Program-made: the position numbers and the translations under genes | Notes under the pieces: model-generated | Told to the model about the DNA's origin: nothing | What the model saw: the letters and a program-made list of their open reading frames with translations, nothing else | The model's database searches: none | In this document: positions 1 to 18,010 of the stretch, in pieces | Numbering within the stretch: the first letter of the stretch is position 1 | Layout of the letters: each line of letters opens with the position of its first letter | Assembly: GCA_963921825.1 (NCBI GenBank) | Contig: OY997593.1 | Coordinates: 49,708,039-49,772,038 of the forward strand | Length of the DNA: 64,000 bases | Origin: Erodium maritimum | Taxonomy: Eukaryota; Streptophyta; Magnoliopsida; Geraniales; Geraniaceae | Direction: 5' to 3'

Positions 1-600
1 TCAAAGTAGATGAACTGAGATTTGTTTCAAAGTAAAAAACTGAATTTTTATATATAAAACTGATTTTTAAAGTACAATTTATATTTTTATAAATTAAATT
101 GATTTTCAACATAAAATTTGATTTTTTAAAAAATAAAACAGATTTTTAAAATAAAAATATGATTTTTAAATATAACTGATTTTTTGAAATTAAAATCTGA
201 TTTTTATAAAAAAATACAATTGATTTTTGAAATAATAATAAAGATTTTGAAATAATATAAAATTGAAAAAAAAGTAAACAGAAAAAAAGATAGAAAGGAA
301 AAAAAAATTAAATTATGATTATTATTAAAAAATCTGATTTTTAAATAAAAATTGATTTTTTAATAAAAAAAATTAATTTTTAAATAAAAACTGAATTTAA
401 AAATATAAACTGATTTTTTAAAATTAAATTATTATTTTTATTTAAAAATATGATTATTAAATAAAAATTGATTTTTTAAATAATAAAAATTAATTTTTAA
501 ATAAAAACTGAATTTAAAAAAAATATATTTAGAATTAAATAATAATTTGAATAATTTAAATTCAAATCTGAAAATTTAATTATAATTTTAATAAATTATT
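1..600. repeat. AT-rich degenerate tandem-like repeats
   Basis: Nearly pure A/T sequence in which a short motif resembling CTGATTTTTAAA recurs many times at irregular spacing of roughly 20-50 bases. No reading frame of note lies here. It may be the subterminal part of a transposon beginning outside the window or simple AT-rich spacer; nothing in it decides between these. Confidence 0.5.
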
Positions 601-859
601 AAGAAAAAAAGAAAGAAAATGAATTAATAATAAAAAGAAATAAAACAATTAAACAAAAGGGGGGACAAGGTTGTATAATAGTGGTACAAGTTGAGGGTAT
701 TTTCGTCATTTAACAAAAAAAATTAACAGTCCAACTGACAGAAGGGGTTTCTGGTTACAAGTTGTAACTTCAGGGTATGCATCGGTAATTTTTTAACTTT
801 AGGGTAAGCATTGGTTAAACGTACCAACTTAAGGGTAGTTATTTGTAGTTTTCCTTTTT
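601..859. other. Spacer, possible transposon end
   Basis: No gene is visible. The stretch around 690-850 has phrases such as AGGGTATTTTCGTCATTT and AACTTAAGGGTAGTTATTTG that resemble ends of plant Mutator-like MITEs, but I could not find a matching inverted partner or target duplication. Confidence 0.3.
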
Positions 860-1365
860 TTTGTAATATAATATCATGCCAAACATTTATTTGCAAGATA
901 ATACCCTAGCATTGTTTTTTGCAATATAATACCCTGTCAAACATTTAACTACAATTTGGTTACTAACCGTTAACTTTTTGTTATTTTTCCATCTAAAGAG
1001 TGTAAAAAACCCAAAATACGCATCACCATGAAATGTCAAAGTTGTCCTTCATTGATCTTCAAATTTTCAAATTTTATGGTAGATTTTGAAAATTTTAAGA
1101 TGAATGAATGACAATTTTGACAATTCATGGAGAAGAGTATTTTGGACTTTTTATACTATTTGGATGGAAAAATAACAGAAAATTAACGGTTAGGTACCAA
1201 ACTGTGGTTACATGTTTGGTAGAGTATTATATTACAAAAAAATTATGCTAGAGTATTATCTTGCAATTAAATGTTTGACCATATATTATATTGAAAAAAA
1301 ATTATATCATAGTATTATATTGCAAATAAATGTATGATAGGGTATTATATTAAAATTTTCTTTTT
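860..1365. mobile_element. Fold-back MITE (inverted-repeat element)
   Basis: The two halves are diverged inverted repeats of about 200 bases each. The left arm (about 860-1070) carries TAATATAATA, ACCGTTAAC and GTTATTTTTCCATC in order, and the right arm (about 1075-1365) carries the reverse complements in reverse order. Each arm contains a repeated unit of about 60 bases around TATAATACCCT; it occurs twice on the left and three times on the right. There is no coding capacity. It looks like a non-autonomous Mutator-like or other fold-back element; no clear target duplication was found. Confidence 0.6.
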
Positions 1366-1422
1366 CTTTTTTTTGATAAAAACTTCCTTTTTTTTAATTT
1401 TGTGGTTACAAATTAGAATATT

Positions 1423-2302
1423 TGTCACGCCCCAAATCCAGTTTTGACCGGACTCGAGACGTGCGCTAAAACAATAATAAATTTAAATGAAAGTAAGTCA
1501 AATTAAGTCTCAAATAGTAGTTCAAAACTTTAAACAATGCCGCGAGTCGCAGCTCGATAAAAACAACGGTAAAATAGTTCAACAATTAACGGTACGTCGC
1601 TAGACACTAGCTAAACCCTCGCTAGCTCCCAATCTCCGAGAATCCTGCTAGTACAGATCCCACTCAATACCTGAAACACAACAAAGTAAGGGGGTGAGCT
1701 TACGCTCAGTAGGAAAAGTAGTCAAGGTTCTGAACCACAGTTCATCACCACGGGTGACCGTCCAATTAGGGCATACTAGTAAAGCACAACTATTAAAAGT
1801 CAAATTGAACAATTACTCCAAGACAACGCGTAACCTTCACTCAGGCACAACCCGCAAAACTACTCACAACGAACCGAACTCATACCATTTTCCACAAGTA
1901 GCTCTTGACACCCATCACCTAACAATTCTCAATGAGCAACGCCTACGGTTATCTCACAACCGACCACATGTGCGAACTCGCACTGCAACGCAGGAATCAG
2001 GTACAACCATCTCGAGTCACCAAACACTCTCACAAGACCAAAGTCACACTTAACCCAAGGCACAAAGCCAGACAGCCCGCACGGCACACACAGCAGACAA
2101 CGTACAAAGCCCAACAACACGCACATCGCACACAACAGACCCACCCTAAACATAGAAAAACCATTTCCAACGTCTCCGGCTATCACAACCCGTCCACTTA
2201 TGTCGCACCAGAACATGAAATTTCCATCCCGTTTTCCAATCCCGACTTTCCAAAATGAAATAAATTAATCACTTAAATAAATTTACCGAGGTGGTCTTCA
2301 CA
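1423..2302 (-). mobile_element. Ty3/gypsy LTR (minus orientation), about 0.9 kb
   Basis: On the + strand it begins TGTCACGCCCC and ends GTCTTCACA, so on the minus strand it reads TGTGAAGAC to GGCGTGACA, the TG...CA form of an LTR. The stretch 1910-1985 is similar to the reverse complement of 15880-15960 in the solo LTR at 13491, so the two LTRs are related. A minus-strand purine tract lies immediately outside its high-coordinate end. The short reading frames inside are accidental. The rest of the element is missing except for the short piece to the right. Confidence 0.75.
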
Positions 2303-2425
2303 GTCTATCCCCCTTAAAAGAATTTCGTCCTCGAAATTTAAAACGAACGCGTTCTACTTGACCCTATATCAGGGAATGTCCGCTTAAAACCTCCAGTCCC
2401 TTATCCCTCATGCACCCGGAACACT
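2303..2425 (-). mobile_element. 3' end of gypsy internal region with polypurine tract
   Basis: Read on the minus strand, this fragment ends with the conserved close of plant gypsy pol genes (AATTTCGAGGACGAAATTC) followed by a purine tract (AAGGGGGATAGA) directly abutting the LTR. This layout matches 19793-19850 of the large gypsy element. About 120 bases remain before sequence of a Harbinger-like gene begins, so the body of the element has been deleted. Confidence 0.7.
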
Positions 2426-2433
2426 TAACCCAG

Positions 2434-3575
2434 TTACTCGATACCGGAATCTTCCGTCGGTAGAGACGTCGTATCGGCATACGCAGCTTGGCCGAGATAA
2501 CCTACACTGGAACCGTCCGTCGGTTGGGAGTCACCATCGAGAGGTGTAGTATTGTCATCATCGGTGGAAAGTGAATTAAGTGGGGTTGTGCTGTAACTAC
2601 CGGTCTCGTCCAACCGTCGTCGTACATGCCCAGCGGTGCCTTCCTCTGCCAAGAACTTGTCATCGTTTTCCAATGGCTCGATCCAATGGTGGAGGTTGAA
2701 CTTCTTCGGTTCGTCCTTCCTTGTGGTGATTTGATAGACTTCCATGGCCCGCTCCCTGAACCGCTCTTCGTTCCACCCGTTATGTTCTTTTTCGGCCTTC
2801 TCCTTCCTCAATAGTGTGATGTACCTCCGCACTCTTGGCACACTTTTGTTCCAATGACTCTTGATGGATTGCCACGTCCAGTCTTGGGCGTTGAATTTCC
2901 TAACTCTAACAAATGTTCTGGTGATAGTGCCCATAACGTGTTCCCATCTTGGGAGGTTCCCTTGACAGAGTCTTTGGTTATGCGTAACCAGGCATTTATC
3001 AGGAGCTTGTCCACTGCAGGGACCCATTTGGTTCGCTTGTCTGCGACCTGCGTGGTCCTCGGGCCAACGGAGGATGAAGTAGACGGCATCTAGGTTCCGC
3101 TGTTGCCACCGACATGTCGTTGGTGGTACTCATCATTACCGGGGAAGCCATAATAGTTGGTGCCGACGTTGAAAGGGTTGAACGATCGTTGGATTTGACG
3201 GTAGTCCCGTTAGACCTAAGTTGAAAAGATTGATTAACATATATAATAAAAAAATTTAATTAATGAAATTAAATGATTTGTAATCATAATAAAAAGTTTA
3301 ATTAATAAAATTAAATGCATTTGTAATCATAATAAAAAATGAAATTACTAAAATTAAATGAATTTGTAACCAAAATTAATTAATAAAAAACCTTGATTCC
3401 AACCACCGGCTAGTATGAATTGGTTGAAAGGTTCATGGGTGAAACATGTGTGCAACATCTGTTGGTAGCTCCCTGTTAGACTGGTGTTGATCTCCTCAGT
3501 CGTATTAAGTTCTCCCGGCTTGTACTCTCGTTGCTCCGGTGGGCCCGACGGTTAAGTCAAATCTTCGTCAGACAT
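2434..3575 (-). pseudogene. PIF/Harbinger-type ORF1 (Myb/SANT-like), broken
   Basis: Two exons are visible: 3575 to about 3393 and 3215 to 2434, separated by an AT-rich intron with GT-AG ends on the minus strand. Exon 1 starts MSDEDLT and then hits a TAA at codon 8. Exon 2 carries a SANT/trihelix-like stretch (TKWVPAVDKLLINAWL) that frameshifts near 2940 into a second frame containing WQSIKSHWNK, and later EPKKFNLHHWIEPL. This is the DNA-binding partner protein of Harbinger transposons, often labelled 'glutathione S-transferase T3-like' or NAM-associated in plant annotations. The same gene recurs at 41102, 46079 and 59334. The stop and frameshift make it a pseudogene; family assignment is from remembered domain shape. 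Confidence 0.65.
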
Positions 3576-3986
3576 TTTTGCTCGAATTTTGTAGAGAGGA
3601 AGTGGATTTGAGAGTGAGAGTTGAAAAATGTAGCGAGAAATTGTGTGTGTTGGATGAATGTAGTATTTATATGAGTATTTTGTATATTTAATTTGTTTTT
3701 AAATTTTATTACAAAAATAACCGTTAAAAGGACCGTTGTGGGCCAACGGTCCGATTTTTTGTCTTTAGCGTGCCACATGGCAGCACGCGGTTGGGCGCCA
3801 GCGAGGCACGAACCCACGAGGCGCGATTATGTTTTTGGAGTCGCACTCCGCACTTGAACTCGCGATCCGCATGTTCGTGGTCCGCAGCTCAGATGCGTCA
3901 TATCGTGCGAACCCCGAACCACGAACCACGATACCACGGGTGCATGATCCGTGTGCTTGGTCCTTCCCCGCTCGATGTGTATGCTC
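3576..3986 (-). mobile_element. 5' leader and terminus of the Harbinger-type element
   Basis: This lies upstream of the broken ORF1 on the minus strand. Its outer edge at 3986 reads, on the minus strand, GAGCATACACATCG preceded by TAA. This resembles the terminus GAGCATCTCCAACG at 61607, which follows TTA. A three-base TTA/TAA target is what PIF/Harbinger elements use. The 3740-3960 stretch is unusually GC-rich for the window. No separate gene is evident. Confidence 0.45.
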
Positions 3987-3989
3987 TTA

Positions 3990-4304
3990 GGCCCAAGCCC
4001 AACGTACCATTTGTAGACAAAGGTCCGGTGGAAGGATGTCCAGGCAAATAATACAAGAGTTCAAGGGTAAGTATGTGAAAGTCCCTAACATGACGTGGCG
4101 CGAGTCCATTGGGACTTCATAAGCAAGCTCATCTTGTCATCAATACTCACGCTCACTCGCTCGACCGCTTCACGCGCCTCTCTCGTTCTTCTTCGTCCAC
4201 TGCGAGCAGAAGAGAGTGAGGACACAAAGTTGTCAATCTAGGGTCTGACTATTCCTAGTCCGGATATCGCTATTCCAATTTAGCTTCCGGTGAAGAGAAG
4301 CAAG
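3990..4304 (+). promoter_or_regulatory. Probable promoter and 5' UTR of the PP2A gene
   Basis: The region just upstream of the PP2A start codon contains TGACGTGG at 4091-4098, a bZIP/G-box-like core, and CCATTGG at 4106-4112, an inverted CCAAT box. It is followed by a pyrimidine-rich CTCTCTCGTTCTTCTTCG run (about 4175-4195) typical of plant 5' leaders. No good TATA box stands out. Transcript start cannot be placed from sequence alone. Confidence 0.4.
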
Positions 4305-11614
<7,310 letters not shown>

Positions 11615-12456
11615 GTCCCGTGGAACCAGCTCGTTTGGGATCCGACTGATTCTCCAGTTGCTCCCTCAGCCCAACACCTCAAGGTGGTTGCTTGAAGAGA
11701 TTACCGCTGCCTATTTTATAAACTGAAGCTATCAAGTTCAACAACTTCTTCAAAAACTAACTATCCAAATGTGTTATCTAAAGAATACTGAAATGAGTTA
11801 TGGGATGATGGTGTTTGATATAGGCTTTTAGATTTCATTTTTCCGTGTCAGCTATACCGCTTCAGATATGCCAGTTACTTGTTTTGAATTATGTTTTGAG
11901 AATACAGATAAAGATAATTCCTTGTGTGCAAGTGGGTCACTTCAAATATTAAAGTATTGTTGCATTTTTTTTTGGAATTTTGTTAAATCAGAAGGAAAAT
12001 ATCACTTTAAAGCCCTATGTGAATCATATGCGAGACAAAGCATGCACAATTCAAGTGGTTCCATCCTTTTACTTATTATATGTGGACCACCTCTCTTTTT
12101 TGTGGTGGGAGGGTCATCAAACATCAGATCTTCTAGTTTGGTTTGAGTTACAAGAACTGTGCTGTACTTCATTTTTCTACTGGAGGATTATATTTCGGTT
12201 AATTGGGTTTTGAGTTGTCTAGGGAAGTGATCTCTTACTACTTCTGGTTACTTTGGAGTGCAAGTTTCTTTTATTGTATGGTGTATTGCTATCTTTGTTG
12301 GCTAATGGGGATTTGTTTTTACTGGAGTGTCACTGGGTATCTGTACCTGCTGTTGGGTTTTGGGTGGTATTTTGTAACCTCTTTATGGCTTGTTTCTCAC
12401 TGAGAATCATTGTTGGACTCTTGCCCTCCCCACTCACTGGGTTGGTGCCTTAATAA
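11615..12456 (+). other. PP2A 3' UTR and downstream flank
   Basis: This follows the PP2A stop codon and precedes the hAT insertion at 12457. It is T-rich with no conserved coding frame; short frames in it are chance. No canonical AATAAA signal was noticed, so the polyadenylation site cannot be fixed. Confidence 0.5.
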
Positions 12457-13030
12457 CAATGTTGTGAAATGGGCTAAAATGGGCTCTGTCGATCTGATTT
12501 ATTCTACTAGGCAGTTTGGGCGAAATATGACCGATTATTCCCCGATTCGGCCGATTAATCACCGCCTAGCTGATTAATTGAGCGGGTCGGTCAAGCGTCG
12601 GGTCGGATTCGTAGTTAAAAAAACAGTTTCTAACCTTCTACAAACTAAGTGAAGCCATAAAATTATGCTAATTGATTTGGTAGAGCACACTTCGTTCAAG
12701 TGTTACATCCCGAGTTTGATTCACACTAGTAATTTTTTTGTTTAGTATTTTCAAAACATAAAAAGTACACAACTATGTATTAATTGAGTTGATAGAGTCA
12801 CACTTATTGATATTGTTTTAATAATTTTTCGATACTTTTATTTTAATAGAATATTTATATATTTTAATATATTTAATGTTCGATATTATTAATATATTTT
12901 TATATAATATAATATAAAATTTGATAATATATAATAAAAATAATAATATAATAATAATCCAATTAATCCCCGCCTAGCGCCTAGGACCCTTTCCCACCCG
13001 ACTAGCGCCTAACGTTTTTTTACAACCTTG
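12457..13030. mobile_element. Non-autonomous hAT-type element downstream of PP2A
   Basis: The ends CAATGTTGTGAAATGGGC and ACAACCTTG are imperfect inverted repeats flanked by a perfect eight-base duplication CTTAATAA (12449-12456 and 13031-13038). The interior holds CCGATTAATC and CCCCGCCTAG motifs near both ends, shared with the hAT element at 37202-40097. A tRNA-like patch lies at about 12665-12725 (TTGATTTGGTAGAGC, GAGTTTGATTC). There is no transposase. Confidence 0.85.
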
Positions 13031-13071
13031 CTTAATAAGACATTGGTGTTTTAAAGAAAATTTATTAATAA

Positions 13072-13490
13072 TGTTTTTTTTTTCTTTCGAAAAGCTAATA
13101 TATATTAAAATCTGAAGGCTTTAAAATAAAGCCTAGAGGAAGAGGAGAGTGTCCTGTTATACAAACAAGAGCCCTCCTAAACAGGAGTCTCACAAATATC
13201 AATATTTTGGGACCCAACCCAACAAAACCATATCCAACCATGTGATCAACACACTCATCAGTAAAGAACACAATCAGCTCAAGAGTACATATCCATCCAT
13301 GTGATCAACACACTCATCAGTAAAGAACACAATCAGCTCAAGAGTACTAATAGACAACACCCAAAAAGTGCTGGAGAACACAAAAATAAACCCCAGCCGA
13401 ACATTGAAAGAGTAAGAAAACATAGATAATCACACAAGCTGTAAAAGGCATCAAACCTTAGCCGTTAACCAGTACTTCTCAATACCTTGT
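13072..13490 (-). mobile_element. 3' end of an old LINE (piece 1 of 4)
   Basis: On the minus strand this ends in an A-rich tail (the run of T at about 13072-13083) preceded by TTAATATATATTAGC, like the tails of the other LINE-derived copies in this window. It is mostly 3' untranslated sequence and includes a 60-base tandem duplication. Its high-coordinate edge is the CTTGT target copy of the solo LTR at 13491, beyond which the LINE continues at 16456. Confidence 0.65.
13227..13346. repeat. Two-copy direct repeat of about 60 bp
   Basis: The phrase ATGTGATCAACACACTCATC and the following AGTAAAGAACACAATCAGCT occur twice in a row about 62 bases apart, in the LINE 3' region. The copies are almost identical, so the duplication is recent or has been kept homogeneous. 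Confidence 0.85.
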
Positions 13491-14384
13491 TGTAAGAACC
13501 GCCCCCGGTTGAACCGGTGAATTTTGGCAAAAGTTGACTTTCCGCCGGAAAAGTCAACCGATGACTCTGGGAGTCATTCGGGACCTTTCCGGAACCCAAA
13601 AAAGCTTAGCCGTCGTCATGGTTAGCTTAGTTGGGTCGTTTCCTTTCTAATGACTACTTTTGTGAAAAAGTCAACTGCGGGTCAAACGGAGTCCAATTAG
13701 AGACTAAATTGGATTAATTTAAATGTGATGGAATTAGTAAGGGTAAAGGTAGACCCCACATGGACACTTGTCCATGGTGACTTGGAGGAGAAGAAAAGGG
13801 TCTAGAAAGACCCATTTAACCCTCGTTTTTGGGCATGAGAAGAAAAAGGGCAAGGGGGCATTTTGGGTATTACACTTCTAGGTTTAAGACCTCACTTGAG
13901 AGCTTTTTTAGCCCATATAGCTAGTGTTGGCCGAATTTTTTGGGTAGAAGAGAGAGAGAGAAAACCATTGAAGCTTGAAGAAGAAGAAAGGAAAGAAAAG
14001 GGAGATCTTGGCTTGATTTTCATCTCAAATCTCCTCAAAAACTTCATATTCCTCTTCCTCTCTCTAATTCCTAAGGTAAGTCTTCAATCCAAACTCATTT
14101 TGATGAAGTTTGAGATATGGGTTTGATAGAAAAAGGCATGAACTAGGTTGGGTTCCATGTGTTTGGTTTTTTGTTGTTGTTTAGATGATTGATTTATGGA
14201 GAAAAGTGGGAGATGTTGATAGAAATCAATTAGGTTTTTGATGTTTTGATGAAACCCAACATGGGTATTGAAGTATTGAGGTTTATGGGACTGATTTGGA
14301 GGTTTTTGGATGATAAAAATGGAGTTTTGAGGGTTTGATTTCGTGGAGGAGAAGTTGGAGAAAGAAGAAGGACATAACTGTCAG

Positions 14385-14525
14385 ACCCGTCACAGATCCG
14401 TGGCGGGGACCGTGACGGAGGGCGTCACGACTCCGTGACGGAGGCCGTGACGGCACACGTCACGGTTCCGTGACGTCACCCGTGACGGTGAGCATCACGG
14501 TTCCGTGACCCGAACCGTGATGGAT
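14385..14525. repeat. CCGTGACGG palindrome cluster in solo LTR
   Basis: About ten alternating copies of CCGTGACGG, CGTCACGG and close variants form overlapping palindromes. A similar cluster is found at 23585-23710 in the leader of the large gypsy element, though the LTRs are otherwise different. Its role is unknown; it could be a protein-binding or structural element of the retrotransposon leader. Confidence 0.8.
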
Positions 14526-15159
14526 CAGAATTGGGCCTTTTGGGTCCATTTTAGTCGTTTTCGGGTAATTAGGAAGGTTATCTATAACCAAACCTATTGG
14601 GGGTTAAATTGGGATGTTTCCTCTTTAAACCGCCCTTGAATTACTATTAATTCTCGTATTACTTGTGATCTTAGACGTTGTTCCCGAGCACGGCGGAGGA
14701 GGCTACTAGGCGACTCGCGTTGGCTTGCATTTGGATAGCGATTGAGGTAGGGAAAAATAGCGAATATTGGTTTAATTGCGGAAAGTTACTAGTTTGCATA
14801 TAGGTTATGAACAATCGATATCATATAGAATCATATGTAGGATGTGAATAACTAGCGTAGTCATATAAAGATGGAACCATTTGCGGGTCAGGTCGTGCTC
14901 GTAAGTGTGGGAATTGCTGTGCTGTAGTATCACATGTGGGTCCCTAGTTGGGCTCGTAGGATTGCGTGTTGGCTGTGTTGTTGTGATTGATGACTTGTAA
15001 TGTTTGACATGTGGTATATCCGTTGTTGAATCGAGGATCATGATATGATATGCTCGGTACGATATGCTGGTATGATATGTCTGGTATGATATGTTTAGTA
15101 TGACGTGAACTACTGCCTTGTGATATGATCGGGTGATTGATAGACCGATGTGATGTGTT

Positions 15160-15640
15160 TCGGTAAGATTGTTTGGTAATGATATACTGTGTGTTCTAGT
15201 ATGATACCTATACCGACGGAGGATTCCAGTATAGGATATCTAGACCGATGATGTGTTCGGTATGATGTGTTTGAGGATGTTGTTTCGGTCCGATATCGTG
15301 ACTGATGCTGTGCCAGTTCTGGCACGATATGTTCCGAGGCGGTGTGTTCCAGTCTGATATCTATATCGATGGATGGTTTCGATATAGATATCAAGACCGA
15401 GGCTTCCGGTATGATATCTATACCGTGGAGGATTCCAGTATAGGATATCTAGGCCAAGGATTTGGTTCCGGTGCAATACCTGTGCTGCATGTGCGATTAC
15501 GGTACATGGGATCTAGAGCAGAGGAGGGTATTTAAGAGCAATGTTTATACCGTACCCCGGGATGGTATGTGTGATGTGATTTGTGCCCCGTGCTACGGGA
15601 AGATATACCCGACCGACGGAGGATTCCGGTTCGCTATATT
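15160..15640. repeat. Degenerate tandem array in solo LTR
   Basis: Units with GATATCTAT(A)CCG...GGATTCC(A/G)GTAT recur six or more times at about 60-80-base spacing. The array explains the several long overlapping frames on both strands here, none of which has gene-like features. Confidence 0.7.
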
Positions 15641-16455
15641 ATGAGTTACCCTGAGGAGCCGTGTTCCGGGAAGATGTCCAGGACGATGTGAGTTCGGACG
15701 ATGTGATAAGTCGGGCTGTTGATGAGCCGACGCATTGCTCTGGAATACCATAGGTGGCAGTGATTGTTAATGATATTACTTTGTGTGTTGATCTGTGTTG
15801 ACTGCTGTGACTGCTTATGCATGCTATGTGATCTTCTGTGATTTGAAATACAGTTATACTTGAATTCTGTGTATTGCCGTGCGAGTTCGCACGTGTGGTC
15901 GGTTGTGAGATAACCGTGGGCGTTGTCCATTGAGAATTGTTAGGTGACGGGTGCTAAGAGAAGAGTTGAGAAGAGTGTATGAATTCGGTTCAATGTGAGT
16001 TCGATTTACGGGTTGCACCCGGGTGAGGGTCAAACATTGTCTTGGGTTACTTGTTTAACTGATTCGTACTTATTGAGCTTACTAGTATGCTCTAATTGGA
16101 CGGTTACCCGTGGTGGTGAGCGGATAGCTCATCTCCTTAACTACTTTCTCCTACTGAGCGAAAGCTCACCCCCTTTATTACTCTTTTACAGGTTTCGATC
16201 GTGAGTCGGTTTAGAGGACGTCTCAGAGCAGGGGAGCCTGGCGAGAGTCCTTATTTGTGGGTTGTTTAGTGACGTACCTTCTTTTGTATCAAACTTCGTT
16301 TTATTGTGGCACTCGAGCATTTGACTCTTTTTATCAGGATTTATGAGTTTGAACCATCGTTGGAGCCTATTCATTTAACTTACTTTATTTGTTATTATCC
16401 GTTTTAGTTCACGTCTCGAGTCCGGTAAAAACCAGATTTGAGGCGTGACACTTGT

Positions 16456-16795
16456 AGTAAAATTGAAGAGAGAATTGTCAGACACCAAAAGAGAAGGAGA
16501 GATTCCTCTTAAATAAAGACCATTCCAGAGCATAAGAATAATGCTGAATTTTTAATAGAGTCATTGACACAGAGAAAAATGTTGTTGAAGGCCAAAAAAT
16601 TCATGACAAGCCAAATGTTCCAAAGAGTAATAGAGAAAATATTCTTCCATAGTTCGTTTTTATGACAAAGATGATCTCATGAGCAAATAAATGTAGAGAT
16701 GTTCACTGGAATACACCAAGAAATTCCTCACCAGTTTAAAACAGCGACCCAAATAAGCCAAACACTCTTGCAGTACATGAAAAGATAATCTACAT
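16456..16795 (-). pseudogene. Old LINE ORF2 C-terminal region (piece 2 of 4)
   Basis: On the minus strand a frame continuing from 35852 across the gypsy insertion reads VDYLFMYCKSVWLIW and later ELWKNIFSITLWNIW. These are the hallmark phrases of the zinc-binding C-terminal region of plant LINE reverse transcriptase proteins. Two in-frame stops and a few substitutions show it is dead. That the frame reads through the point where the gypsy element sits supports the view that both sides were once one LINE. Confidence 0.75.
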
Positions 16796-17384
16796 TGTCA
16801 CGCCCCGAATTCGGTAGAACCGAACCCGGAACGCGAACGGTAAAACAATAAAACCATTTTTAAAACTTTTAAATAAATCGCTTTAAAACCACCATTTAGT
16901 TAATTAAAATAATAATTTACAACTCAAAAGTACGTCACAACAAGCGGACAAAATACAAGGCGTACGTCGCTAGACTCAAAAGGAAACCCGGACTCCCGCT
17001 CCCACCTCTTCAAGCTTCGAGAGCTCACCTAGTCCGTCCCGCGACCATTACCTGTAGGAAAAGCAGCTAGGGGTGAGCGTTCGCTCACCACCACGGATGG
17101 CAGATTGACTACGACATACTAGCAGACAATGCCGGTAACACCAACAACAAACCCAACACCGAGGACTACTATCCCCAACTCAAGTAACCCGACTGACACA
17201 CAACTGTTACTTTCCCCAACCGACTCAACACTCGAACACGTATTGTAGACCCGACACAACGATTACGACTTCCTCCAAAGAAACGAAAGATAACCACGCA
17301 ACACCCAAGATCACAAAGGATCGTACACCAAACAAGATCGCAAAGGATCGCATTCCAGCTGCTCAGTCCCCACGCAACGTTTCC

Positions 17385-17560
17385 CGACACGACGGTGGGA
17401 TCAGGCGGTCGACCTGTCGCACTTTTCCCATAACGACGGTTGGATCAGGCGGTCGATCTATCGCACTTTTCCCAACACGACGGTTGGATCAGGCGGTCGA
17501 CCTGTCGCACTTTTCCCAACACGCAGTCGGATCAGGCTGTCGACCTGTCACACCCCATCC
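17385..17560. repeat. Tandem repeat, about 45-bp unit (3' LTR)
   Basis: About four copies of a unit containing ACGACGGTTGGATCAGGCGG followed by TCGACCTGTCGCACTTTTCC. The partner LTR carries the same array at 33460-33630 with small differences. Confidence 0.85.
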
Positions 17561-17639
17561 TCAGGCAACCACAATCACAATCACAATCACAACCAAAGTT
17601 CAACAAACAGCAACAACTCCGGTTTAACACTCCACAAGC

Positions 17640-18010
17640 ACTCATGGCCACCCAAGACACCAACGGTAAAACACGGGTTCAACAACCACATGGGCACTCA
17701 TGGCCACCCAAGACACACCAACAGTAAAATACGGGTTTAACAACCCCACGGGCACTCATGGCCACCCAAGACACACCAACAGTAAAAATACGGGTTTAAC
17801 AACCCCACGGGCACTCATGGCCACCCAAGACACACCAACAGTAAAATATGGGTTTAACAACCCCACGGGCACTCATGGCCACCCAAGACACATCAACAGT
17901 AAAATACGGGTTTAACAACCCCACGGGCACTCATGGCCACCCAAGACACATCAACAGTAAAATACGGGTTTAACAACCCCACGGGCACTCATGGCCACCC
18001 AAGACACAAA
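17640..18010. repeat. Tandem repeat, about 58-bp unit (3' LTR)
   Basis: Six to seven copies of a unit containing CACTCATGGCCACCCAAGAC and ACGGGTTTAACAACCCCACG. The same array occurs in the partner LTR (33695-34080), and a reverse-oriented relative occurs in the solo LTR at 48686 (50540-51150). Copies within each LTR are very alike. Confidence 0.9.

Larger units (their letters stand above)
13491..16450 (+). mobile_element. Solo LTR of a Ty3/gypsy element (2960 bp)
   Basis: It runs from TGTAAGAACCGCCCC to GGCGTGACA and is flanked by a perfect five-base duplication CTTGT (13486-13490 and 16451-16455). There is no internal region and no second LTR, so it is a solo LTR left by LTR-LTR recombination. 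It is related to, but distinct from, the LTRs at 16796 and 48686. Inside are a palindrome-rich block of GTCACGG/CCGTGAC words (14385-14525) and a tandem-like array of GATATCTA and GGATTCC words (15160-15640). Frames inside are not genes. Confidence 0.93.

Noticed and set aside
11868-12453. Overlapping open frames after the PP2A stop codon
   Set aside because: T-rich low-complexity frames in the 3' flank with no family resemblance.
14805-15930. Several frames on both strands inside the first solo LTR
   Set aside because: They follow degenerate tandem repeats and lie inside an LTR; no domain is recognisable.
17440-17915. Open frames rich in repeated peptides in the gypsy LTR
   Set aside because: They are translations of 45-bp and 58-bp tandem repeats and recur in the partner LTR.
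17640-18010. CRISPR-like array
   Set aside because: Units are contiguous tandem copies of about 58 bp without unique spacers, inside a plant LTR.
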